A DNA stretch of 64,000 nt. Origin: Lapillicoccus jejuensis (GTDB taxonomy: Bacteria; Actinomycetota; Actinomycetes; Actinomycetales; Dermatophilaceae). The position numbers and the translations under genes are program-made. The stretch lies in assembly GCF_006715055.1 (NCBI RefSeq), contig NZ_VFMN01000001.1, positions 744,001 through 808,000 of the forward strand, read 5' to 3'. Position 1 is the first letter of the stretch. Each line of letters starts with the position of its first letter. Below are positions 53,182 to 61,544 of this stretch, piece after piece. Below the pieces are notes generated by a model. The model had not been told where the DNA came from and did not search any database. It saw nothing but the letters and a program-made list of their open reading frames with translations.

Positions 53182-53925
53182 TCAGGGCGTACGACGCCGC
53201 AGGGTCGCCGACCCGAGGACCAGCGCGGCGACGACGAACCCGAGCACGACGACCAGGTCGCGGCCCGCATCGCCGGCGGCACCCTGAGCGGTGGTGCGGG
53301 TCGCGATGGTCGTCATGGCGTCGACGGCGTAGGACAGCGGCAGGACGTCGCTGACCGCGTGCAGCACCGCCGGCAGCTGCTCGCGCGGCACGAGCAGCCC
53401 GCAGAGGAGGAACTGCGGCAGGACCACGGCGGGGAGGAACTGCACGGCCTGGAACTCCGTGCGGGCGAAGCCGCTGACGAGGAGCCCGAGCGCGGCGCCG
53501 AGGACCGCGTCGGCCACGGCGACGACGACGAGCAGCCCGACCGGACCGGCGACGTCGACCCCGCAGACGAGCACGGCGAAGGCCGTCGCGAGGACGGCCT
53601 GGACGACCGCGGCGGCCCCGAAGGCGAGGGCGTACCCGCCCACGAGGTCGCCCCGCCCGAGCCGGGTGGTGAGCAGCCGCTCGAGGGTGCCGCTCGTGCG
53701 CTCGCGCAGCGTGGTCACGCTCGTGACGAGGAACATCACGACGAAGGGGAAGACCCCGAGCAGCGCCGGGCCGACCCGGTCGACGACCGGGCCGCCGTCG
53801 TACACCCACGCGAGCAGGCCGATGAGCACGCAGGGGACGACGAGGAGCAGCGCGACGGTGCGGCGGTCGCCGCGCAGCTGACGCAGCACGCGGGCCGCGG
53901 TGACGAGGGTGAGCCGCGGGGTCAC
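53182..53925 (-). CDS. ABC-2 type transporter permease
   Basis: This 247-residue permease has about six membrane segments (about 22-40, 55-75, 100-125, 130-155, 165-190, 220-240), the PVVDRVGPALLGVFPFVVMFLVTSVTTLRERTSGTLERLL region typical of ABC-2 exporters, and FLLCGLLVPREQLPAVL. Its GTG overlaps the stop of the ATPase gene (GTGA). Together they form a two-gene exporter of unknown substrate, possibly a drug or lipid. Confidence 0.9.
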   Translation of the reverse strand: MTPRLTLVTAARVLRQLRGDRRTVALLLVVPCVLIGLLAWVYDGGPVVDRVGPALLGVFPFVVMFLVTSVTTLRERTSGTLERLLTTRLGRGDLVGGYALAFGAAAVVQAVLATAFAVLVCGVDVAGPVGLLVVVAVADAVLGAALGLLVSGFARTEFQAVQFLPAVVLPQFLLCGLLVPREQLPAVLHAVSDVLPLSYAVDAMTTIATRTTAQGAAGDAGRDLVVVLGFVVAALVLGSATLRRRTP

Positions 53926-54665
53926 GGCATGGTCCCCGGGGCGCCGCGGGGCGCCCCCTCGACGAGCGCGAGGAAGGCCGCGTCGGCGTCGGTGGCGCCG
54001 GTCCGGGCGAGCAGCTGCGCGGGTGTCTCGTCGGCGAGGACGCGACCCTCGCGCAGCAGGACGAGCCGGTCGCAGCGGGTGGCCTCGTCCATGACGTGGC
54101 TCGAGACGAGCAGCGTGCGCCCCTCCCCCGCCAGCCGCGCGAAGAGCGCCCACAGATCGCGGCGCAGCACCGGGTCGAGGCCGACCGTGGGCTCGTCGAG
54201 GACGAGCAGGCGCGGGTCGCCGACGAGCGCGCAGGCCAGGGAGAGCCGCGAGCGCTGACCGCCGGACAGGGCCCGGGCGCGGGACGCCGCGACGGGTCCG
54301 AGGTCGACCTCCTCGAGGACCTCTGCGGCGCGGTCGCGGCCCGCCCCGGCGAGGTCGGCGAAGTAGCGCACGTTGTCGGTGACGCTCAGGTCGTCGTACA
54401 CGCTCGGCTGCTGCGTGACGTAGCCGACGAGTCGGCGCAGCGGCGGGGAACCCGCCGGGTGGCCGAGCACGGTGACCCGCCCGGACGCGACGACCTGGAC
54501 GCCGACGACCGCGCGCAGCAGCGTCGTCTTGCCGGAGCCGCTGGGGCCGAGGAGGCCGACGACCTGGCCGGCGGGGACGACGAGGTCGAGGTCGGGCAGC
54601 ACCTCGCGGCCCCCGCGGACCACCCGCAGGTGCTCGACGACGACGGCCTCCGGGGTCGGGCCCAC
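53922..54665 (-). CDS. ABC transporter ATP-binding protein
   Basis: This 247-residue ATPase has Walker A GPSGSGKTT (about 37-45), the Q-loop YVTQQPSVYD, the signature LSGGQRSRL (about 135-143), Walker B LLVLDEPTVGLDP and the switch histidine in LLVSSHVMDEA. GTG 54665 is preferred to a longer frame whose N-terminus is arginine-rich spacer. It powers the permease encoded next, in the typical exporter layout. Confidence 0.92.
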   Translation of the reverse strand: MGPTPEAVVVEHLRVVRGGREVLPDLDLVVPAGQVVGLLGPSGSGKTTLLRAVVGVQVVASGRVTVLGHPAGSPPLRRLVGYVTQQPSVYDDLSVTDNVRYFADLAGAGRDRAAEVLEEVDLGPVAASRARALSGGQRSRLSLACALVGDPRLLVLDEPTVGLDPVLRRDLWALFARLAGEGRTLLVSSHVMDEATRCDRLVLLREGRVLADETPAQLLARTGATDADAAFLALVEGAPRGAPGTMP

Positions 54666-54723
54666 GCGGTCAGTGTGGCGCGGGCGGACCGCGCCGGGAA
54701 GGGCCCTGGGCCCCCGACAGGAC

Positions 54724-54756
54724 GACGCCCTCCCCGCCGGGGGCGGGGAGGGCGTC
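54724..54756 (-). terminator. Hairpin terminator after the M36 peptidase gene
   Basis: The arms 54724-54738 and 54742-54756 are perfect 15-bp reverse complements (GACGCCCTCCCCGCC) around a three-base GGG loop. It lies 19 bases past the M36 peptidase stop on the minus strand and upstream of the ABC ATPase gene. Confidence 0.9.
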
Positions 54757-54774
54757 ACACCGGGTGGCTGCGGG

Positions 54775-57687
54775 TCAGGCGGCGGGCTTGCCGAAGACCT
54801 GGAGCTCGGTCATGTCGGTGAACGTGCACCCGCCGAAACCGCCGGAGGGGCAGTTCGTCGCGAAGTCGGGGACCTGGTTGCCGAGGATCCAGAACTTGAC
54901 GTAGGCCACGCCGGCCTTGCCGGCCGTCGGGGTCACGACGTTGTAGATCCCCCGGTTCGCCGTCCCGAAGGTGCCGGAGGCCGCGGTGGTCCACGTCGTG
55001 CCGTCGACCGAGGTGTCGATCCGGTAGGCGCCGGTGGCGGAGCTGCCCGGGTCGCCGCAGGTGTTCGACGGGTCGACCGCGAAGGTCTCGACGTCGACCG
55101 CCGACGGGAGCTTGACGACGATGAACTTCGGCACGAACACGTTGGTCGGCGTCCCGGCGTCGTCACCGGTCGTCGAGCCCCAGCCGGTGCCCTGGCTGCC
55201 GTCGATGGCCTGCGTCGGGCCGCAGTTGAAGGTGCTGAAGTCGGGGCCGTTGAAGGCCGTGACCGCCCCGCCGCCGCTGGCGGCGGCCCAGTCGCGGCGG
55301 ACCGAGAAGTCGACCGGGGCCCCGCTGCCGACGGTGACGGACGTGCTCACCGTCTCGTAGCCGGGAGCGATCACGACGACCTTCGGGTAGGTGCCGTCGA
55401 GGACGCCACCGATCGAGTACGCGCCGGCCGCGTTGGTCGTCGCGGTGTAGTCGCTGCTGAACCCGGAGTCGTGGCCGGTGATCCGGACGACGGCGCCGGC
55501 GACCGGCTGTCCCGTCGTCGGGTCGGTGACGGTGCCCGACACGGTCGAGCGCGGGGCCTGGGGGCGCGGCGGCAGGTTGAAGTCCTGCGCCGGCTGGGCG
55601 TCGGCGGAGCCGAGGCTCCCGGCGAACCACCCCATGCCGCGGTTGGCGAAGACCTTCCACAGCGTGCTGCGGTGGGTGTCGCCGTAGACGACCTGGTCGG
55701 CCTGGAGGACGGCGTTGCGCATGTCGAGCATCGACGGGTCGGCCGGCGAGAGCGACATGGCGCGGGTGATGAGGCTGTCGGCCAGGCGCGAGCCGAGACG
55801 GGTGCGCAGGTCCCACAGGGTCTGCGCCCAGACCTCACCGGAGGCGTGGACCTCCGGGGCGCCGCCGATGAGCGGCAGGTCGCCGTACGTGTAGCCGCCG
55901 GGGCCGGCGACCGGCCCCTGGCAGGGCGCGGCGGTGCTGCCCACCGGGCAGTCGATCGCCTCGGTGCGGAAGAGGCCCTGGCCGCCGAGGGTGTACGTCG
56001 CCGCCTGGACGTCGCCGTCCTTCGCCGAGTCGGTGATGAACCCCTGGGAGACGAGGAAGTCGAGCGCGTAGTAGTCGCTCCACGCCTCGCCCATCGACCC
56101 GGCCTGCAGGCTGTTGAGGGTCGAGACGCCGGTCGCGTCGACGACGAGCCGGTTGGACAGCCCGTGGGTGTACTCGTGGAAGAGGATGCTCGCGTCGAAG
56201 GCGCCGCTCACCGCGAGGAACGGGTCCTGGCGCGACGTCGTCCCCGGCTGGTGCCAGAGGTACATCTGCATCGTCGGCGGCGTGCCGTCCGGCGGGGTGC
56301 TCATGTTGGCGTTGTCGATGTGGTTCGCGTCCGGCAGCCCGTCCGCCGTGTCGGCGCCGTCGAGCGCGTTGAGCAGGACCGGGTCGCCCCCGTTGGCCTG
56401 GAAGTTGCCGGCCTGCGGGGTGAACCCGATCGGCGCGCCCTCCAGGTGGTCGTGGAAGACGTTGCCGAGGTAGAAGGCGTTGGTGACGTCGGCGTTCGCG
56501 TTCTTGCGCCAGCTGTCGGCGACCCGCGGGTTCCACGTGCACACGTAGGCGGCGGAGCAGCCGGGCTGCGCGCCGTCGAAGGCCTTGAGGTCGAAGGTCG
56601 TGCCCGCGGCCGGGCCGGGGGTCTTCTCGCCCTTGCCGACGAGGTTGTCGTCGTCGACGTCGGCCCAGGCGACGACGTTCTTGCCGTTGAGCCAGGTGGC
56701 CGACGGGCTGATCCACCCCCGCGCGACCAGGTCGACGGCCTTGGGCTGCCCGCCCTTGGGCGCGCCCGGGTAGTAGTCGTAGACCTTGGCCGTGGCGTTG
56801 TCGTGGTCGACGGTGGAGCGGCGGAAGAGCACGGCGCCGCTCGAGGCGTCGACGACGTGCTGGTACGCCGACGTGGCGCCGGTGGTCACGTAGGTCGACC
56901 AGCCGCGGCGCAGCCCCGACGGGGTGAGGAACCAGACCTGCTTGGCGAAGTCGTGGTTGGACCAGGTCGTGTCGCCGGACGCGGCCTTGCCGCTGACGGT
57001 CGCCGACGCGGAGGCGGAGCCGCCGACGTCCTTCGCCGCCGCCGCCCGGGCGCCGGGGGCGTCGAGGGCGGGCGAGCCGGCGCGGGCCGCGAGCGCGGCG
57101 AGGCCGTGCACGGGCGAGCCCTGGACGGAGATCAGCCGACCGTCCTTCGCGACGTTGGCCTTGAGGCCGTTGCCGAAGACGGGGACACCCCGGACCGACT
57201 GCGTCCACGACAGGTGGTGGATGCCCTCGACGTCGACGTAGTCCTTGGCGCTCGAGAGCGTCGCGAGGTCGGCCTGGTCGAGGCCGAGCGCGGCGAGGTG
57301 GGAGCGCACGTAGCCCAGCGCGACGTCGGCCGCCGGCGCCGCGCTGGGCCCGGTGAGGTAGCCCTGGAGGACCGTGAGGTTGCGCGGCGTCAGGGTGAGC
57401 GGGTCGAGGTCGACCGAGGCGGAGCCGAGCCCGGCGGCCTTGCCGGCCGCGCTGAGCGAGGCGGTCGCCGCGGCCTTCGCCCCGGCGCGACCGGACTGCT
57501 GGCGGGCGTCGTAGTAGCCCTTCTCGTCGCCGCGCGCGCCGGCCGTCGGCGAGGGCGCCGCGGCGTCCGGGCCGGAGGCGGGTGCGGTCGCCGCGAGCCC
57601 CGGCAGCGCCGTGAGCCCGATGACGGCCACGGCGCCGGCGGTGGTGGCCGCCAGTCGGCGCGATGGCCGGGTGGTGCGTCGTGCCAT
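54775..57687 (-). CDS. Secreted M36 (fungalysin) metallopeptidase with carboxypeptidase-regulatory-like and discoidin-like domains
   Basis: This 970-residue secreted protease starts with an arginine-rich signal peptide (MARRTTRPSRRLAATTAG then a hydrophobic stretch to about residue 34). An FTP/PepSY propeptide follows (to about 300), then the M36 catalytic domain with zinc site FHEYTHGLSNRL and the downstream ligand in MGEAWSDYYALDF. Next come a CarboxypepD_reg-like domain (VSGTVTDPTTGQPVAGAVVRITG, about 740) and a C-terminal discoidin-like domain with cysteines. Such extra domains usually bind polysaccharide or protein. A GGAAGGGAC ribosome site precedes the ATG. Confidence 0.93.
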   Translation of the reverse strand: MARRTTRPSRRLAATTAGAVAVIGLTALPGLAATAPASGPDAAAPSPTAGARGDEKGYYDARQQSGRAGAKAAATASLSAAGKAAGLGSASVDLDPLTLTPRNLTVLQGYLTGPSAAPAADVALGYVRSHLAALGLDQADLATLSSAKDYVDVEGIHHLSWTQSVRGVPVFGNGLKANVAKDGRLISVQGSPVHGLAALAARAGSPALDAPGARAAAAKDVGGSASASATVSGKAASGDTTWSNHDFAKQVWFLTPSGLRRGWSTYVTTGATSAYQHVVDASSGAVLFRRSTVDHDNATAKVYDYYPGAPKGGQPKAVDLVARGWISPSATWLNGKNVVAWADVDDDNLVGKGEKTPGPAAGTTFDLKAFDGAQPGCSAAYVCTWNPRVADSWRKNANADVTNAFYLGNVFHDHLEGAPIGFTPQAGNFQANGGDPVLLNALDGADTADGLPDANHIDNANMSTPPDGTPPTMQMYLWHQPGTTSRQDPFLAVSGAFDASILFHEYTHGLSNRLVVDATGVSTLNSLQAGSMGEAWSDYYALDFLVSQGFITDSAKDGDVQAATYTLGGQGLFRTEAIDCPVGSTAAPCQGPVAGPGGYTYGDLPLIGGAPEVHASGEVWAQTLWDLRTRLGSRLADSLITRAMSLSPADPSMLDMRNAVLQADQVVYGDTHRSTLWKVFANRGMGWFAGSLGSADAQPAQDFNLPPRPQAPRSTVSGTVTDPTTGQPVAGAVVRITGHDSGFSSDYTATTNAAGAYSIGGVLDGTYPKVVVIAPGYETVSTSVTVGSGAPVDFSVRRDWAAASGGGAVTAFNGPDFSTFNCGPTQAIDGSQGTGWGSTTGDDAGTPTNVFVPKFIVVKLPSAVDVETFAVDPSNTCGDPGSSATGAYRIDTSVDGTTWTTAASGTFGTANRGIYNVVTPTAGKAGVAYVKFWILGNQVPDFATNCPSGGFGGCTFTDMTELQVFGKPAA

Positions 57688-57969
57688 GGTTCGTGTCCCT
57701 TCCGACCGGCCGTCCGCCGGCGTGTGACGACCCGGGCGGTGGCCCGGGTGCGCGAGTGGTGCGGGTCCTGCGGGTGCTGCGCCGACCGCCCCTGGGAGCC
57801 CGCGGGGAGGATCCTGCGAGATCGGCGGGAGGGCCCGACAGGTGGACAGTAGGGGCCAGGTCCGACACCCGCCACCCGGTGCCCGGGATGTCCGATCCGT
57901 AGGGCTGACAACGGGTCTCGTCCCCGGAGTCGGCTGCGCGGTGTCGGCCCCTCCTCCTAGGCTGCGGGC

Positions 57970-58785
57970 GTGCCCGCCCGTCTCGACCTCGACGCGTACG
58001 GCGACGCCCTCGGCGACGCCGCCACCGTGCTGCGCGAGAACGCCCGCCTCGCGGGGGCCGGGGCACCGGTCCCGACCTGTCCGGGGTGGACCGTCGGCGA
58101 CCTCGTCCTGCACACCGGTCTCGTCCACCGGTGGGCGGCGGCGATCCTGCGCGGGGCCTCACCCCGGGACGCCGGGCCGATCGACGTGCCGGCCGACGGC
58201 GCCGGCGCGGCCGCCCTGGCCCGCGACGCCGGCCTCACCGGCGACCCCTACGAGTGGTACGACGCGCAGTGCGCCGACCTGCTCCAGGCGGTCGTCGACA
58301 CCGACCCGGACGCCGACGTCTGGTTCTTCCTGCGCGACGCACCGCCGCCGCGGCTGGGGTGGACCCGCCGGCAGGCGCACGAGGTCACCGTCCACGCCGT
58401 CGACGCGATGGCCTCCCGGCTCGGGCGGGCGCCGGCGGTCCGCGAGCTGTGGTTCCGCTCCGCGCTCGCGGTCGACGGGGTCGACGAGCTGCTCACCGGG
58501 TTCGTGCCGCGCCCGAGCGCCCGGCTGCGCTCGGCGACGCCGTACCGGCTGCTCGTCGAGGCGGCCGACACCGGTGACGGCTGGCTGCTCGAGGTGGCGC
58601 AGGAGCCGGTGGTCACGACGCCCCTCGCACCGGGCGAGTCGCGGCCGGACCACGACGAGCGGTTCACCGCCGACGCGGTGCCGCTCTACCTGCACCTGTG
58701 GAACCGCGAGCCGGACGGCTCCGTGCTCGACTGCACGGACCCGGCCGTCCTCGCGCGGTGGCGCGAGCAGCTGCGGGTCGTCTGA
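57970..58785 (+). CDS. Maleylpyruvate isomerase family (MDMPI/DinB-like) mycothiol-dependent enzyme
   Basis: This 271-residue protein begins with the MDMPI N-terminal helical bundle: TCPGWTVGDLVLHTGLVHRWAAAIL (about 37-61) with a metal-binding histidine, and RRQAHEVTVHAVDA (about 138-151) with two more. In the family the metal site uses mycothiol, the actinobacterial low-molecular-weight thiol. The C-terminal part is a SCP2-like fold. The substrate is not predicted. GTG start 57970, 282 bases from the divergent M36 peptidase. Confidence 0.85.
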   Translation: MPARLDLDAYGDALGDAATVLRENARLAGAGAPVPTCPGWTVGDLVLHTGLVHRWAAAILRGASPRDAGPIDVPADGAGAAALARDAGLTGDPYEWYDAQCADLLQAVVDTDPDADVWFFLRDAPPPRLGWTRRQAHEVTVHAVDAMASRLGRAPAVRELWFRSALAVDGVDELLTGFVPRPSARLRSATPYRLLVEAADTGDGWLLEVAQEPVVTTPLAPGESRPDHDERFTADAVPLYLHLWNREPDGSVLDCTDPAVLARWREQLRVV

Positions 58786-58791
58786 GGCGGA

Positions 58792-59379
58792 TCAGGCGGC
58801 GTCGACGGGAACGCTCGACTCCTCGACGTCGTCGAGCCGGGCGGCCGGCGCGCCCGGGCGCCACGCGTCGGCGAGATCGAGCAGCCGAGGGATCTCGCTG
58901 GGCCACAACGGTTCCCGGCCGTCGGTCGGGAGCGGGTCGGGGTCGACGGCGTCGAGCTCGGCCCGGGTCCACCAGCGGTGCGAGGTCATCGTCAGCCGCT
59001 CCTCGTCGGTGTGCCCGGCGGTGTCGATCTCGCCGGCCGGGACGCGGACGACCCAGAACAGCTCGTCCTGGTGGGTGACGACGTCGCTGAACCCGTGCAC
59101 GACGGTGCGCGAGGCGAGCGGGCCGACGAGCTCGTCCTCGGTGACGACGAACCCGGTCTCCTCGGCGACCTCGCGGACGGCCGCCTGCTCGTCGCGCTCC
59201 CCCGCGTCGACGCCGCCGCCGGGGGTGATCCACCAGTGCGGCACCGGGTCGAGGCCGAGGTCGCTGTCGCGGAAGAGCAGGACCCGGCCGACGTCGTCGA
59301 CGACGAGGACGCGCATGGCGCGGCGGGCGCGGTGCGGGCGCTGGGACGGCGGGACCTGGGTGGGGTGGTCGTGCGTCAC
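58792..59379 (-). CDS. Nudix hydrolase
   Basis: This 195-residue protein has a canonical Nudix box, GGGVDAGERDEQAAVREVAEETG (about 48-70), followed by the family's strand FWVVRVPAGEIDTAG. It hydrolyses a nucleotide-linked substrate. The ATG-less N-terminus is ambiguous: GTG 59379 is used, but an internal ATG at 59316 (MRVLVVDDVG) starts just at the domain. It is convergent with the MDMPI-like gene. A long hairpin lies 28 bases upstream. Confidence 0.88.
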   Translation of the reverse strand: MTHDHPTQVPPSQRPHRARRAMRVLVVDDVGRVLLFRDSDLGLDPVPHWWITPGGGVDAGERDEQAAVREVAEETGFVVTEDELVGPLASRTVVHGFSDVVTHQDELFWVVRVPAGEIDTAGHTDEERLTMTSHRWWTRAELDAVDPDPLPTDGREPLWPSEIPRLLDLADAWRPGAPAARLDDVEESSVPVDAA

Positions 59380-59406
59380 GGCCCCGACGCTACCCGCCCC
59401 CCGCCC

Positions 59407-59483
59407 GCGTTCCGGACTCACGTTCTGCCGGCTGACAACGCTGTCATCGCCGGCGGAGGCGGCAGAACGTGAGTCCGGAACGC
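59407..59483. repeat. Perfect 23-bp hairpin upstream of a Nudix gene
   Basis: The arms 59407-59429 and 59461-59483 are perfect reverse complements (GTTCCGGACTCACGTTCTGC core) around a 31-base loop. It lies upstream of the minus-strand Nudix gene. The adjoining 59484-59810 region contains no gene I can support: one minus-strand stretch (59536-59760) is protein-like only if two frame changes are allowed. The arm shares CACGTTCTGC with the islet arm at 7925. Confidence 0.93.
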
Positions 59484-59810
59484 GCCGAGGGGTGGCGGCG
59501 GATCGCGGCGAGGGGCCCTGTCCGACCGCGCCGGCTCACCAGCTGCGGCCTCCCTTCGCCGTTGAGGGGAGGCCGCGAGCCGTCGGGATGTCCACCACCA
59601 GCTCGCTCGAGCTGCCCCCCACGGGCACCTGGCGCGAGTCGGGTGGTCGCCCGGGGCGACGAGGCCTGACCGGTACGCCTCGCGCTGGGCTGGGGAGCAC
59701 GACGTCGAAGCCACCCGAGCGCGCTTCGTCGTCGAGCACCACTTTCCTCACCCCGCCCCGTCGTGGCACGTCCTGACGTATGACGATCAGGTGTCCGGGC
59801 GACACAAGAG

Positions 59811-61544
59811 TCAGCGGGACGAGGTGAGGATCTCCTTGCTCTTGGCGATGGCGAAACCCCAGGCCTGACCGACCTTCGGCTTGGGCGGGACCGAGATCTC
59901 GTCGGGGTTGGTGACGACGTCGAGCAGGGTCGGGCCGTCGTGGGCCAGCGCCCAGGCCACCGCCCCCTCGACGTCCTGCGGGTCGGTGACCCGGCGCGCC
60001 TGCAGCCCCATGGCCGTCGCCACCGCGGCGATGTCGGGGTTGTCGAGCTGGGTGCCGAACTCGGGCAGCCCGCCCTGCTCCTGCTCGAGCTTGACCATCC
60101 CCAGACGGGAGTTGTCGAAGACGACGACGGTCACCGGGAGCCGGTAGGTGACGGCGGTGCGCAGGTCGCCGAGGAGCATCATCAGGCCGCCGTCGCCGGC
60201 GAACGCGACCACCGGACGGGACCGGTCGAGGGCCTGGGCACCGAGCGCCTGCGGCATCGCGTTGGCCATCGAGCCCAGGTTGTAGGAGCCGACCAGCCGC
60301 CGGGTCCCGCGCATCATGACGAACCGCGAGAGCCACACCGTCGACATCCCCGTGTCAGAGGTGAAGACGGTGTCGTCGGGCGCGAGCCGGTCGAGCACCG
60401 CCGCGACGGCCTCGGGCCGGATGAGGTCGTCGGGGTTGTCGAAAACGGAGCGGACCTTGCCGACGAGCGAGTGGTCGTGGTCTGGTCTCGTGAGCCGTTC
60501 CTGCCCCTCGCGCCAGTCGGCGTACGACGACACGGCGTCCTCGAGGTGCCCCCGCTCCTCCTGCCGCGGCAGCCGCGCGAGCAGGTCGCACAGCGTGGCC
60601 CGGCTGTCGCCGACGAGGGCGTGGTCGACCGAGATCCGGCGGCCGATGTGGGCCTGGCGCACGTCGAGCTGGACGACCGTCTTCCCCTGGGGATACCAGT
60701 CCCGGTAGGGGAAGTCGGTGCCCACCATGAGCAGCACGTCGCAGCCGTCGAGCGCCTCCGCCGCGGCGGGGTTGCCGATGAGCCCGGACTGGCCGACCTC
60801 GTACGGGTTGTCGCGCTCGAGGCCCTCCTTGGCCTTGAGCGAGAGGACCATCGGGGCGCCGAGCCGCTCGGCCAGCTCGAGCACCTCGTCGCGCGCGTGC
60901 TTGGCGCCGCAGCCGACCAGGAGGGTGACCTTCGCGCCCGACAGCACCTCGACGGCCGCGTGCACCTGGTCCTCGGGAGCGCCGGCGAACGCCGGCGGCG
61001 GGGCGAACCGCGGCGCCGGGGTGTCCTTGGCCAGCTCGAGCCCGCCGAGGTCGCCGGGCAGGGTGAGGACGGCGACCCCCTGCGCGGCGTAGGCGGCGTT
61101 GACCGCCTGCTCGAGCAGCTGGGGCATCTGCGACGCTGAGGTGACGGTGCGGTTGAAGACGGCGACGTCGGCGAAGAGCCGGTCGTTGTCGACCTCCTGG
61201 AAGAAGTCCGACCCCATCTCCTCGCTCGGCACCTGCCCGCAGATGGCGAGGACGGGGGCGTGCGACTTGGCGGCGTCGTACAGGCCGTTGAGCAGGTGCA
61301 CCGAGCCGGGGCCCACCGTGCCCATGCAGACGGCGATCCTCCCCGTCAGCTGGGCCTGCGCGCTCACCGCGAAGGCGGCCGCCTCCTCGTGGCGCACCCC
61401 CACCCACTCGATGTCCTCGCGGTCCTTCCCCCGGCGGCGGATGGCGTCGGTGACGGGGTTGAGGGCGTCGCCGACGACGCCCCACACCTGGCGCACGCCG
61501 TGGTCGGCGAGCGCGTCGACGATGCTCTCGGCGACGGTGGTCAT
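59811..61544 (-). CDS. poxB: Thiamine-diphosphate pyruvate oxidase/dehydrogenase (quinone), PoxB-like
   Basis: This 577-residue ThDP enzyme resembles PoxB, which oxidatively decarboxylates pyruvate to acetate and CO2, passing electrons to the quinone pool. It has the pyrimidine domain GVRHEEAAAFAVSA, the central FAD/NAD-like domain (GCGAKHARDEV) and the pyrophosphate motif GDGGLMMLLGDLRTAVTYRLPVTVVVFDN (about 430-458). A CAGGAGGACCGC ribosome region precedes the ATG, which overlaps the stop of the upstream glutamate-synthase-like gene. It is not MenD: the order of domains fits pyruvate oxidase, and a lone menD would not be paired with this neighbour. Confidence 0.9.
   Translation of the reverse strand: MTTVAESIVDALADHGVRQVWGVVGDALNPVTDAIRRRGKDREDIEWVGVRHEEAAAFAVSAQAQLTGRIAVCMGTVGPGSVHLLNGLYDAAKSHAPVLAICGQVPSEEMGSDFFQEVDNDRLFADVAVFNRTVTSASQMPQLLEQAVNAAYAAQGVAVLTLPGDLGGLELAKDTPAPRFAPPPAFAGAPEDQVHAAVEVLSGAKVTLLVGCGAKHARDEVLELAERLGAPMVLSLKAKEGLERDNPYEVGQSGLIGNPAAAEALDGCDVLLMVGTDFPYRDWYPQGKTVVQLDVRQAHIGRRISVDHALVGDSRATLCDLLARLPRQEERGHLEDAVSSYADWREGQERLTRPDHDHSLVGKVRSVFDNPDDLIRPEAVAAVLDRLAPDDTVFTSDTGMSTVWLSRFVMMRGTRRLVGSYNLGSMANAMPQALGAQALDRSRPVVAFAGDGGLMMLLGDLRTAVTYRLPVTVVVFDNSRLGMVKLEQEQGGLPEFGTQLDNPDIAAVATAMGLQARRVTDPQDVEGAVAWALAHDGPTLLDVVTNPDEISVPPKPKVGQAWGFAIAKSKEILTSSR

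Noticed and set aside
54472-57852. A 1126-codon plus-strand open frame opposite the M36 peptidase
   Set aside because: It mirrors the codon bias of the real gene (Val/Arg/Gly/Asp-rich), lacks domains and crosses the terminator.
59536-59760. Possible small minus-strand gene beginning VRKVVLDDEARSGG
   Set aside because: A coherent protein requires at least two frame changes and I recognise no family; kept only as a possible remnant in the findings.
59811-61544. ThDP enzyme as the missing MenD
   Set aside because: Its motifs and coupled neighbour fit pyruvate oxidase (PoxB); MenD should be sought elsewhere.
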